Of a DNA stretch of 46,436 nt, positions 32,139 through 42,249 are shown piece after piece. The notes beneath the pieces were generated by a model, which made no database searches, was not told the DNA's origin, and saw only the letters and a program-made list of their open reading frames with translations. The translations under genes and the position numbers were made by a program. Within the stretch, counting starts at the first letter, position 1. Each line of letters starts with the position of its first letter. Origin of the DNA: Chara braunii (Eukaryota; Streptophyta; Charophyceae; Charales; Characeae); contig BFEA01000755.1 of NCBI GenBank assembly GCA_003427395.1, forward strand, positions 73,241 through 119,676, in the 5' to 3' direction.

Positions 32139-32350
32139 TGCATGACAATGTATATGCCAGCAGCGCATTTGGAGTGTGTTTAAAAAAGATTCTGTTTTTC
32201 GAATCCAGAAACCGTGACAGGCGTTTGTTTGTTGCGTGCATGTTTTGTTGTTGGCTTCTGGTGGGGTGTGAACCAACAGTCTATAGAGTTTTTCATCTGG
32301 TGTGGGCGAGTGATAGTCTGCTCTGATTTTCGTCACACATACCTCAAGGG
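32139..32350 (+). other. Spacer between two hammerhead units, probable body of the element
   Basis: Non-repetitive, no coding frame. From the H5 start to the H6 cleavage site is 437 nt, the expected size of a monomeric RNA if both ribozymes cut. Not seen elsewhere in the window. Confidence 0.5.
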
Positions 32351-32585
32351 CACCTCAGGGTATCCGTTGTCGGGCAGTCGTTGATGCTCAACCACAACTG
32401 GGGTTAAGGTGGATTATCGCTTACAGTGTAATCAGTTGGGGGATTCTGCAGACTGTCGAGGGTTCAGCCTCCTGATGAGTCGGTGGAACTTCGACGAAGC
32501 AGTTTGTCACAGCCCTGCGTTAGTTGTCCTCTTCCCCCTCTCAGCCTACGGTTTACCGGGCAGCTCTGTTTGATGATACATATAT
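32351..32585 (+). mobile_element. Hammerhead-ribozyme unit H6, most complete copy
   Basis: Same span as H4: CACCTCAGGGTATC at the left, the complete ribozyme in the middle and GGTTTACCGGGCAGC near the right end, closing with TTTGATGATACATATAT. No coding capacity. Confidence 0.82.
32448..32507 (+). ncRNA. Type III hammerhead ribozyme
   Basis: Stem III: 32448-32456 pairs with 32499-32507 (nine pairs, three of them G-U). Cleavage base C at 32457. Stem I: 32458-32461 (GAGG) with 32468-32471 (CCTC), loop GTTCAG. Core CTGATGA at 32472-32478. Stem II: 32479-32483 with 32491-32495, loop TGGAACT. GAA at 32496-32498. All conserved core bases are present except A15.1, which is G (32499), leaving a G-U pair next to the cleavage site, so activity may be weak. 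Open stem III with closed stems I and II makes it type III, the kind known from viroid-like RNAs and plant retrozymes. Confidence 0.85.
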
Positions 32586-33414
32586 GGGGAAACTATGCGG
32601 GAGTCACAAAAACGAGTTGTAATTGCACTAATGGCCAAGTTATAGTTTCGAATTGTAGTTCGAACTGTGTATACAACGCAGTTTTATGGCCAGGTAGGGT
32701 GCCTGAAGTGCAATTGCAACTGTAGTTCAAACCAAGCTCGATTTAAAAATCAAACACCTTAAAAAAAACTTTCGAAGAAAATAACTTCAACAAAATATTT
32801 TTAAGGGAAAATTCGTCTGGCGCCCCTGTATTTCGCGATAATTTGCGGCGCGCCCCTCCGACGGCCGGTTTACCCTGTCGCGCCCCTCTGAGCAGGGTTG
32901 AAATTTTCCAAAAGACCCTGGAGTCGTTTGGGCCTCAAATCTTTTTGTGACGCACCTACCGGTACTGGTCAGTAATTTGCGGGATGCCCCTACTGGATGC
33001 CCATTAAGAACCAGCAGACAAATTTTCGAGATGCCCCTACCGGTACCATCCATCTTTTCGGCACGCCCTTGTTGCCGTTGGAGGCAATTTGGGGCATTCC
33101 CCCTGGGCCTGTGAGGGAGCTACCGGGGCATGACAGAAATTTGTCGGTGGCCCCATCTGTCCGGCGTGCCCTTGCTTGCATACAACGACAGTAGGCCACT
33201 GCGGCTGGGTGATTTTAGGCAAGGACCCCACAGCTTTGCGGATGGAAAAGTGGTTTGCCCACGAAGACCGGGCAAGTCATTTTGGAAAGTCATCCCATCG
33301 CAGAGGGCCAAATGCGCTTGGAAAACCTTTTGGAAATCGCTTGAGCCAATCGTTGCCTGTTTCCGTTGGCACTCGTCTGTTTTATTCTTTTTTCCTTTTT
33401 TTTTTCTTTTTTTT

Positions 33415-33494
33415 NNNNNNNNNNNNNNNNNNNNNNNNNNNNNNNNNNNNNNNNNNNNNNNNNNNNNNNNNNNNNNNNNNNNNNNNNNNNNNNN
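33415..33494. other. Assembly gap in a T-rich tract
   Basis: 80 N bordered by T runs on both sides, probably a homopolymer the assembly could not resolve. Confidence 0.9.
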
Positions 33495-33847
33495 TTTTTT
33501 GTGGCGCTCTTCATCTCTATTGGCTGCTGCCTTTTCCGAGACTTTCCCAGAAACAACATGCCCTCCCCCCTACCCTCTACAGTCGGCACAAAATTGCAGC
33601 GAGGAATCCTCCCGTGAGACTTTTCCAGGCCGCGGACTATGTGAAAACACAAATTGATGTTTTTCCAAACCGCAATCTTTGGTGTGTGGGGTCCTGGAAA
33701 AGGGTTTGCGGAAGAAATTTCACCTTTTCCAGGACATTTGCGGCAGGCTGTGGGGTCCTTGAAACAGCTTTGCGGCGAAGTTTTTCCTTTCGGCGGTCCT
33801 GTGGGGTCCTTGGCCTGTGCGGCCTCCCTGCTATTAACATTATCCTT

Positions 33848-33849
<2 letters not shown>

Positions 33850-33938
<89 letters not shown>
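33850..33938 (+). repeat. (CT)n followed by (GT)n microsatellite
   Basis: CT dinucleotides to about 33906 with one TT interruption, then about 16 GT dinucleotides. Confidence 0.95.
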
Positions 33939-33940
<2 letters not shown>

Positions 33941-34183
33941 CCTTCTTATGAGTGAGAGACACGAATCGCTTTCTTGTTCCTGCACGTGGCTTTCCTGTTC
34001 ATTTGGGGCCTCTCATTACCATGTCAAACACTACAGTTGCCTGATGGTGGGGCCGTAGCTTCATGGAATTGCAATCGGATAGCCTCACTCTGGAGATATT
34101 GAACGCCTTGTAGTCCAAATTGTAATTTCCTGAATGTATGTGACTGGAAGTACTTGTCAAGCTTCAGTTGAGGGAGTTTTGGC

Positions 34184-34688
34184 ATGAGTATTGTATGGAT
34201 GACTCTGACGCGGTATTTGGTACGTTGCTTAGCTTGCCTTGGGATGCTGCGTCCATTCTTATACCGTTCTCCAGACAACGACAATCGTCGCTGCCTTGGG
34301 AATATGACATGCAGTAGTAGAACCCTTGCCAACCACGATCGTCGCTTACTCTCGCTTGGGCAGGAGAAGGCCGCCATAGCTGAGCAAGCTCATGTTGATG
34401 GTGATGGAAGAATTGATAGGGAAGAAGAAGAGGAAGAAGTAGAAGAGAGGGAGGAGGAAGAGGAGGAAAAAGACGAAGAGAGGTATGGACTGGAGAAGGA
34501 GAATGGAGGGATAGAGAGAGAGAACAGGGGTATGGCCTCCCTTTCCCAATCGTGCTGCCATTGCTGCCACTCTCCCTCATCTTCAAGAAGGAATTCTGTG
34601 AGATCGTCGGCTTCATCGTTGTTGTGGAGTTCGCTGCAGAATTCTTTTTCGAAGGAGGCGGCCAGAATTCTTTTTCGAAGGAGAGAGA
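34184..34688 (+). other. Open frame with Glu-rich centre, probably not a gene
   Basis: A plus-strand frame from 34184 runs into the hairpin array and stops at 34717. Its middle is a GAA/GAG-rich low-complexity run, and the rest resembles no family I know. Inside the 32805-36040 element it could be a decayed element gene, but evidence is weak. Confidence 0.2.
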
Positions 34689-34770
34689 GCTCGATTCGAA
34701 TGAATCTTACGCACTAACGTGGTAAGATTCATTCGAATCTAGCTGTTCGAAGTCGGGGCCATGCAAGCAA

Positions 34771-34845
<75 letters not shown>

Positions 34846-34945
34846 CGATTCGAAGGAATCTTGCGCACTAACGTGGTAAGATTCATTCCAATCTAGCTGT
34901 TCGAAGTCGGGGCCATGCAAGCAAGTGCGTGTGTGTGTGTGTGTA

Positions 34946-35014
<69 letters not shown>

Positions 35015-35094
35015 TCGATTCGAATGAATCTTGCGCACTAACATGGCAAGATTCATTCGAATCTAGCTGTTCCAAGCCGGGGCCATGCAAGCAA

Positions 35095-35189
<95 letters not shown>

Positions 35190-35499
35190 CTCGATTCGAA
35201 TAACGTGGCAAGATTCATTACGTGGCAAAATTCATTCAAATCTAGCTGTTCGAAGCCGGGGCCATGCAAGCAGGCGCGTGAGAGAGAGAGCTCGATTCGA
35301 ATGAATCTTGCGCACTATAACGTGGCAAGATTTATTCTAATCTAGCTTTTCGAAGCCGGGGCCATGCAAGCAAGGGCGCAGCGCACGCTTGCGAGAGAGA
35401 GAGAGAGAGAGAGAAAGAGAGCTTGATTCGAATGGCAAGATTCATTCTAATCTAGCTTTACGAAGTCGGGGCCATGCAAGCAAGGTCGCAGCACACGCT

Positions 35500-35500
<1 letters not shown>
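34689..35500 (+). repeat. Array of six hairpin units separated by GA/GT microsatellites
   Basis: Units begin at about 34691, 34845, 35015, 35191, 35292 and 35424 with TCGATTCGAAT. A full unit has inverted arms GATTCGAATGAATCTT and AAGATTCATTCGAATC around a 14-15 nt loop (GCGCACTAACGTGG), then AGCTGTTCGAAGCCGGGGCC, ATGCAAGCAAG, and a GT and/or GA repeat of variable length. The fourth unit lost one arm. The microsatellites, not the hairpin core, account for unit length changes. Confidence 0.85.
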
Positions 35501-35533
<33 letters not shown>

Positions 35534-36066
35534 CACGAACTCACCCTTTCTCTCTCTCTCACACACACACACAAACACACACACACGCACTCGCAGGGAA
35601 GCAGAAGATACAAAGAACGAGGGGATGGACTACAGGGCGAACAAAGAAGGTGTGTCAACAACAACATAGTGGCGTCAAGGAGGGTAGGCAGCTTCTGGGT
35701 CGCGGCGTGTCAACAACAACATAGTGGCCGCGTCAAGAAGGACGCAGTTTCAGATCGTCGCGTCAAGGAGGGTAGGCAGTTTCACATAGAATTCGAATTT
35801 CTGGCACCTAACGGTTGCGGGGGCATTGCAGAAAGACGACAAACCTTCATGAGGGCATATGGCACATGGCCCGACAGAAATCGCCAGTCCAAGGAGGGCG
35901 TCCTGGAAAATTGTGGTCACTACCGACAAGGGTCTGCCGAAAATATGTTTTGGCCCAGGGGCGCGACAGGGTAAACCGGCCGTCGGAGGGGCGCGACACG
36001 AATTATTGCGAAATACAGAGGCGCCAACAAAATTTTCCTGTTTTTAAATAGTTTAATTATTATCAT

Positions 36067-36352
36067 CAGGGTCAACAGCTTGTACGTACGGAGGTCCCTG
36101 GGCAGACCTCCGTACGTACGGGCGTTCGAGGTCCCGTACAGGGTTCGAACCCGACGGCGTTTGGCCCCCGCCAAAAATTATTTTCACTTTAGTTCGGGGT
36201 AACAATTTTATTATTTTTTGAAAAATTTTTAGTGGGTTTTGTATTACGTGAAGTATACATCTGAAAATTTTCAGGGCATTTAGCTATGCAAAAAAAAAAA
36301 AGGAAAATCGCCGAAGATGGTGGTGTCGAAAATATGCTCGCGCACTCACTAA

Positions 36353-36388
<36 letters not shown>

Positions 36389-36621
36389 GTATTTATTTTC
36401 CGTATTTTATTTTTATTTTAAATTTGGTAAGGAATAAGGATGTAATGCTCAGGCAAATCTTGTTTAATTTATTTTTCTCCATAATATATCTTTTTTTCAG
36501 ATTTTTTTGATGACTTGTTCTTTTTTTTTTTTTTTGGGGTCCGAACGCATCCCCAAGGGGTCTGATACGTTCGGGCGTTCGGGTTCGGGTGTTCGGCCCG
36601 TTCTGAGCGCCGCTTACCGTA
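36067..36621 (-). mobile_element. Family A element, short form
   Basis: Left end CAGGGTCAACAGC with a subterminal GTACGTACGGAGGTCC block, one internal repeat copy (GATGGTGGTGTC), the reversed module and T tract, and right end GCGCCGCTTACCGTA. Flanks ATTATCAT and ATTATGAT differ at one base. 555 bp. Confidence 0.78.
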
Positions 36622-36639
36622 ATTATGATCGTATTACCT

Positions 36640-36905
36640 TTTTTTTTAGTTTTCGAGTTTTTACTCGAGTTTGGTTGGGAATTCGGGGATGACTCCCAGA
36701 CAAAAGTTTGTATCATCTGTTTGTATAACATATATTTAGTTTTTGAGTTTTTACTGGAGTTTGGTTGGGGATTCGGGAATGACTCCCAACCACTTGCTCG
36801 GTTGGGTCAAACACTTTTAAATTTTATTTTAAATTGGGTAATGACTTTCGATGTGACCTTGAGGCAAAGGTTGCTCAATTTATTTTTTTGCATATCATAG
36901 TTTTA
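36640..36905 (-). mobile_element. Family B-like relics
   Basis: Two tandem diverged module copies (TTTTTACTCGAGTTTGG... and TTTTTACTGGAGTTTGG...), followed by a B-type end fragment (CACTTGCTCGGTTGGG) and a further reversed module (TGACCTTGAGGCAAAGG). Boundaries unclear. Confidence 0.5.
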
Positions 36906-36926
36906 TTTTATATATATATATATATA

Positions 36927-37686
36927 CAGGGTAACCAGCGTTTAGGACGGGCCGAACGCCCGAACCCGAACGACCGAAAGTATGGGACCCCTTGGGGATG
37001 CGTTCGGCCGTTCGAGCCGAACGCACCAAAAAAAAAAAAAAAAAAAAAAAAAGTTCATCAAAAAAATCTAAAAAAAAGACATGTTATGGAGAAAAATAAA
37101 TTAAACACAATTTGTCTGAGTATTACGTCCGAATTCCTTACCAAATTTGAAATAAAAATAAAATACACAGAATATATACTAATACTATAAATAAATAAAA
37201 ATAAAAGGAGAATTAAATTTAGTGAGTGTGCGAGCATGTTTTCGACACCGCCATCTTTGACGATTTTTCATTTTTTTTTGGGCATAGCTAAATGCCCTGA
37301 AAATTTACAGATGTGTACTTCACATAATACAAAACCCACTAAAAAAGTTTCAAAAAATAATAATTTTTTTTAGGCCTCGAACTAAAGTAAAAACAAAAAG
37401 TAATAAGTGAAAAAAAAGTGGGCGAGCACGTTTTGACACCGCCATCTTTGGCGATTTTTAATTCTTATTTGGCTAAGCGAAATGACTTGAAAATTTATAG
37501 GCATGTACCTCACGTTATAGAGAATTCGTACAAAACAATTCAGAAAAAACAAGTTATTCTTAGGCCCCGAAATATTTTTTGGCGGGGCCCGAACGCCGTC
37601 GGGTTCGGGCCTCGTACGGGACCCCGAACGCCCGAACGTACGGAGGTCCACCCGGGAGCCTCCGTACGTACGGGCTGGTAACCCTA
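36927..37686 (+). mobile_element. Family A element, long form
   Basis: CAGGGTAACCAG...GGCTGGTAACCCTA, 760 bp, inserted in TATATATA. Two internal repeat copies (both CACCGCCATCTTTG), an A tract and the right block with GTACGTACGG. TA flanks are consistent with an 8-bp duplication but cannot prove it. Confidence 0.82.
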
Positions 37687-37699
37687 TATATATATATTA

Positions 37700-37776
37700 T
37701 AAGTTCTTATCTGATCCTTGCACGGCTGGGCCGACCATAAAAATATGGTGACCCAGGCGGCCAGGCTGGTACCCTA
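37700..37776 (-). mobile_element. Family B end relic
   Basis: TCCTTGCACGGCTGGGCC... to GGCTGGTACCCTAG; the rest of the element is missing. Confidence 0.55.
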
Positions 37777-38877
37777 GTCTGTTACAATTTTTTTTTCCAA
37801 TTTTTTTTCCCCTTGTGGTTTTTATGTACTTTAATTTTTTTTTTTTTTTTTAACTCGAGTTTGGTACGGAAGTTTGGGATGAGTCTCAAGCAAAAGTTGT
37901 TTGAAATACTATTTTACATGATATACGTATTATTAAGATTTTTTTTATTTTTTATTTTTTATTGTTTTTACACATTCTCATGTACGGGAGTACGTGTATG
38001 CGCATATGTGTCCTGTGCAATAATATCTTTACGCGTGTACGCACAACCCGTATACACGTACGTCGTGGTACCCATATTATTTTTTCATTAATTTATGTAA
38101 TAAGAGAAAACCAAATGGAGGGGTAAAATTAAATAAATACCTAGCGATTGTTTTATTCCCTAATCTTCATGATTTTTCCTTTGTGCAAACAATATTGGAA
38201 TTTTGTGTATGGGTAGCTTAAGTGTAATAGCGTTAAGCGGGCCAAAAAATACTTCTCAAATACGTGGGACCTCACGAAAGTCAATCTTATAAACTATGAA
38301 GCAGTTGAGTAGCCTACCTAGTCTAAGCAAAACTCATTTGAGATCTTATGGTATGATAGAAACTACAGTACATTATCCACTAATTTTTTATATTATGTTT
38401 TTTCTCTTTCTAATTATGTTTTTTGTAGGATACTTTTCTCTATGTTACAATATTATTTTTTATTTTTAATACAAAAGTTACTTTTGTGATTAACAATATT
38501 TATTTATGTTTTAACCTAGCTTTCCAGTCGGGCCGCCTCTGTGACTTGACATGGTTAAGTCTGACCAAAGTCTCAGTGAAGGTTTCAAATAAGTCCATTG
38601 AAGGAAAAAAAAAACTATGTAGCGCTTAGGTTACCAAAGTGGTTCTGTATCGTTGCTCGGGAGGGATGCAGGACCCGTTTTCCAGCTTTTATAATTCAAA
38701 AGCAGTTGTCGTATGAACCAGGCCGGTGTTCTCGTAAAAAAAAATAAACAATAAACATTTGGCTGTATCGCTGCTCGCATTCTGTATCGTTGCTTGGGAG
38801 GAGTGCGTAGATCATACGACATTTGGTTGCCGGTGTTCCAGTAAAAAAAAAAATTAAAAAAAAAAGAATATATATAT
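37777..38877. other. AT-rich stretch, no gene seen
   Basis: A diverged module copy lies at 37850-37930 (CTCGAGTTTGGTACGG). A GTATCGTTGCTYGGGAGG motif occurs at about 38647 and 38785, each with a nearby GTTCYAGTAAAAAA-like run, suggesting a further old inverted or duplicated element. Confidence 0.4.
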
Positions 38878-38942
38878 TAGGCTACCAGAGTGGCCTAGGT
38901 CCACTTGCTCGGTCGAGCCAACAAGAAATAAAACATATAAAA

Positions 38943-39224
38943 CTAGGCTACCACAGTGGCCCGGGGTCACTTGCCCGGCCGGGCCAAAAACAATTAAAAA
39001 ATAAAAATAAAAAATAAAAAATATCAATTTTATTTTTTATTCTAAATTTGGTGCAGAATTTCGATGTGACCCTGTGGCAAAAGTTGTTCAGTTTATTTTT
39101 CTGCATAACATAGGTTTTTTTCGTATGTTTTGGATTTTTTTTTTTTTTTTTTTTGGCTGGGACCTTCCCTGGTCCTTGCACAGGCTGCCCACCCAAGACC
39201 CGGGCGGCCCGGCTGGTAGCCTAG
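38943..39224 (-). mobile_element. Family B element, perfect 8-bp duplication
   Basis: CTAGGCTACCAC...CTGGTAGCCTAG, 282 bp, flanked by ATATAAAA on both sides (38935-38942, 39225-39232). It sits directly after a lone B left-end fragment (38878-38924), so it landed beside or inside an older copy. Confidence 0.9.
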
Positions 39225-39234
39225 ATATAAAACA

Positions 39235-39441
39235 TAAAAAATATTTTTAATTTAAAATTTTTATTTTAAATTTGGTTAAAAATTTCGATGTGACCTTGAT
39301 GCAAAAGTTGTTCAAATTATTTTTTTGCATAACATAGTTTTTATTTTGGATTTTTTTTTTTTTTTTTCGACTGGGGTCTTACATGGTCTTTACAAGGTGG
39401 GGCCGCCCAGGAAAATAGGGTGACCCGGGCGACCTGGTTGG
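39235..39441 (-). mobile_element. Family B relic
   Basis: Reversed module (GATGTGACCTTGATGCAAAAG), T tract and GC-rich end (GGGTGACCCGGGCGACCTGG). The terminal GTAGCCTAG is gone. Confidence 0.6.
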
Positions 39442-40693
39442 AATTATGCAAAAAAGATGTCAATGCATGAATATAACAATTGAAAACAACTCTCAGAAGT
39501 CGTCAACAACAATTGATTGAATCAACAATAACAATAAAGTCTTGTAAGCCAACGCTCCAAGTGACCCCGAGATCAAAATCGAAAAGATCGCTAACCCATG
39601 TAAGTCGTAACTCCCAAATCTTTTTATGCTCGTGCTAAAAACCATATCAACCACATTCACGTCAAAATCGAAAAAAACATTTGGGTGTAACTCTGAAATC
39701 ATTGGTGGACTCTCGTATCACTAGAGGTCTGTTACCGAGTCAAAAAACATGCTTCACCAAAGGCAGTCGACTCGGGCTTCAGCGGTCAACAAAGGTTAAT
39801 AAAGGGTAAGCAAAGGTCTGGCCATAACACTCCAATAGCCTAACGGAGACAACAGCCAAATCCCAAATGAGGTAATGGCCCGAACTCAAAGAGCGAAATG
39901 CACATTGGGTACCATAGTGGCAGGTGTAATGTTTGATGTTTGATTTGGCGGCGAAGGCAGTAGGATATGGGCAGGTTTTGGTCTACTGAAGAACAATAGG
40001 TTTTGAACCTGATAATGTTTTCTAGAATTGAGCCGGACCTAGCGAGAATTTGGTACCACGACCCTCATTTTGCCTTTTGAGTGCTAGTATTTGCACCACG
40101 GACCTGAATTTCAGTAGTTGTAGATTTTGTTGGGCCTCCCGATGGTCACTGGTACCATACCAACTCTGGTCGGACCAATCTGCGATAAATACAATGATTG
40201 AGTTTGTTTTATCCTCTTTTTGGAACCTACGATCGCGTTTCGGCATTTCCGGGATGCCGGAAGCGGCGGCGGCGGGTCAGTGGTAGGGAGCGCTTGGGGT
40301 GAGCGCTCAGTATGTTCGGTGGGAGAACCCCCCTGAGGAGATCACCTGGCGGTGATTGAAACCGGTCGGGGAGCCACTTTTTCGGAAGTTGACGATTTCT
40401 TCTTTCAATCATTGTGTGTGACTACTTGTTTTCACGTGTGTGTGTCTATGTATGCATCATGTGTGAATTGAAGTATGGGATCTTTGTATCCATGATGTAA
40501 TGTATACGTGGCTCCAGAGGGCTATCAAACTAAAACGAAAACAATCTATATGCCACACAGGCAACAAGTTTCCTTGATTGGGCCACCCAGCCAACCACAA
40601 TAACCAACAGTGTTATGCAAAATTGGAAGCTTTGCACTAACGACCAACATAATTTTCATTATAAATTTAAAAATAATAAATAAATAACGTTCA
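39442..40693. other. Unassigned mixed-composition DNA
   Basis: No family, RNA gene or credible coding region recognised. Composition is less AT-rich than the flanking transposons. 40240-40390 is locally GC-rich (GCGGCGGCGGCGGG). Confidence 0.4.
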
Positions 40694-40833
40694 CTTAGCT
40701 ACCAGTTAGGTCGCCCGAGACATCTTGTTTGCCCGGGTGGCCTGACTGTACAAGGGTCAAATTTCGAAGTAGGTCCAAAAAAAAAAAAAAGCAAAAAAAA
40801 AAACAAAAAGCTCAAAAAAATTCTAGATTATGC

Positions 40834-41125
40834 CTAGGTCACCGGCCAGGCCACCAGGGTCACCCTATTTTCCCAGGCGGCCCGGCCGTGCAGGGACTAT
40901 GGAAGGTCCTAACCAAAAATAAAAATAAAAATAAAATTTTAAAAAATCCTAAATTTTTTTTTATGTTATGCAGAAAAATAAACAAAACAACTTTTGCTTC
41001 ATGGTAACACTGAAATGTTTTACTAAATTTAATACGAAATTTTTAAATAAAAAAATAAAATTTCTTTTTTTTATTTCTTTCTAGCCTGGCCGAGCAAGTG
41101 GATTCGGGCCACTCTAGTAGCCTAG
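40834..41125 (+). mobile_element. Nested family B element 1
   Basis: CTAGGTCACCGG...CTAGTAGCCTAG, 292 bp, with flanks GATTATGC (40826-40833, 41126-41133) identical. The target is the host B copy's own TATGCAGAAAA module. Confidence 0.9.
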
Positions 41126-41211
41126 GATTATGCAGAAAATAAATAGAACAACCTTTGCCTAAGGTTTTCATTAATTTTTTTTACGAAAATATGAATAAAA
41201 ATATTTTTTTG

Positions 41212-41486
41212 CTAGGCTACCAGAGTGGTCCGGGGTCACTTGCCCGGCTGGGCCAAAAACAATTAAAATTTAAAAATAAAAATAAAAAAATTAAAATTTT
41301 ATTTTTTATTCTAAATCTGGTGCAGAACTTCGATGTGACCCTGAGGCAAATGTTGTTCAGTTTATTTTTTTGCATAACATAGTTTGTTTTCGGATTTTTT
41401 GGATTTTTATTTTTTTGGTTGGGACCTTCCTTGGTCCTTGCGGGGGCTGGCCACCCGGGACCCGGGCGGCCCGGCTGGTAGCCTAG
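41212..41486 (-). mobile_element. Nested family B element 2
   Basis: CTAGGCTACCAG...CTGGTAGCCTAG, 275 bp, with flanks TTTTTTTG (41204-41211, 41487-41494) identical. Opposite orientation to nested element 1. Confidence 0.88.
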
Positions 41487-41560
41487 TTTTTTTGCTTTTA
41501 GTTTTTTATTTTTATTTTTTTTCGGGCGGGCAAGTGGTGTTGAGTTAATCTTGTAGCCTT

Positions 41561-42178
41561 GAAATCTCATTCATTCCTCTTCATTAGTACTTTCAAGAGT
41601 GCGACCTAGGTTATAGAAGGTGACATTACCACAGCCTGGCGGCTGCCTCACAATGTTATTATAGGAATTCTTTCAGTAGAAATTTCTTGTAGAAAATTTA
41701 TGAGCTTAGTCCGAAAATCCCTAAGTGTTGGATATGCTCTTACGTTCTTCGATCAGCAGGAAACCACAAAAAAGTACGGCCGCTCGCCCTAGCCAGCGAC
41801 TGCCGAGCTGTTTGGGATCCTCAGAGACTTTACGCAACGCATCTCACTTGTTTCATTAATGAGACGGAAAGAAAGAAAGAAAGAAAGCGGCAAGCCACTC
41901 ACTTTGCGTCTACTTTCAATTCTAATTTGCTGGATTGATCGATGCTGAGGCTTTCTTTTACGTATGTATCGTATGGTCGGTCTTGTGAAATACGTCAGCT
42001 TTCAAAACAAAAACTGAATTGGAATTAATCGCTGGAGTAAAAGGATTCGAACCTTTGCATGTCGGTATCAAAAACCGATGCCTTTCACTTGGCTATACTC
42101 CAATGAGATAACGCGACCGACCAACAGCCTCAATGTCTTAGCTTAGAATTGTGTTTTTGTTTTTCAACTATTTGACTA
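41561..42178. other. Probable mitochondrial DNA insertion (NUMT)
   Basis: A block with different composition and no A/B sequence that contains a plant-mitochondrion-type tRNA-Gln. The limits are set only by surrounding B sequence (41560; B-like left end at about 42178), so the true extent is uncertain. Includes (GAAA)n at about 41868-41888. Confidence 0.5.
42033..42102 (-). tRNA. trnQ-UUG: tRNA-Gln (UUG), mitochondrial type, probably nuclear copy
   Basis: Minus strand: acceptor TGGAGTA / TACTCCA (7 perfect pairs), D-arm GCCA...GGC, anticodon stem TCGGT/ACCGA with loop TTTTGAT (anticodon TTG at 42069-42071), variable CATGC, T-arm AAAGG-TTCGAAT-CCTTT. No encoded CCA. It resembles plant mitochondrial tRNA-Gln but has a short D-loop (AGTGAAA) by about one base. 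Within nuclear repeats it is probably a transferred, non-functional copy. Confidence 0.82.
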
Positions 42179-42249
42179 TACCAGAGTGGCCCAATACCAT
42201 TTGTCCAGTCGGGTCGAAAAAAAACAAAAAAATAAAAATAATTTATTTT

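Larger units (their letters stand above)
32805..36040. mobile_element. 3.2-kb element with long terminal inverted repeats
   Basis: The left end (GGGAAAATTCGTCTGGCGCC, continuing to about 32887) is the complement of the right end (from about 35955 to 36040), with roughly 80 bp aligned and few differences, including a shared CCGACGGCCGGTTTACCC block. Flanks TTTTTAA (32798-32804, 36041-36047) are identical, but the site is T/A-rich. Subterminal DNA contains repeated CGCCCCTACCGG-type motifs. No transposase frame is visible. Long degenerate inverted repeats recall MULE or Foldback elements, but the superfamily is not established. Confidence 0.7.
40694..41560 (+). mobile_element. Family B element carrying two nested B elements
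   Basis: Outer left end CTTAGCTACCAG and right end TTGTAGCCTT are both decayed. Its body is recovered once the inserts at 40834-41125 and 41212-41486, with their duplications, are mentally set aside. Confidence 0.72.

Noticed and set aside
33176-33985. Long frames crossing the gap at 33415
   Set aside because: They depend on N codons and CT/GT microsatellites.
34184-34717. 177-codon Glu-rich frame
   Set aside because: Central part is a GAA/GAG repeat and the end reads into the hairpin array; no recognisable domain.
34689-35500. Possible CRISPR-like array
   Set aside because: Repeats contain inverted arms and are separated by GA/GT microsatellites, not unique spacers, in a eukaryotic context.
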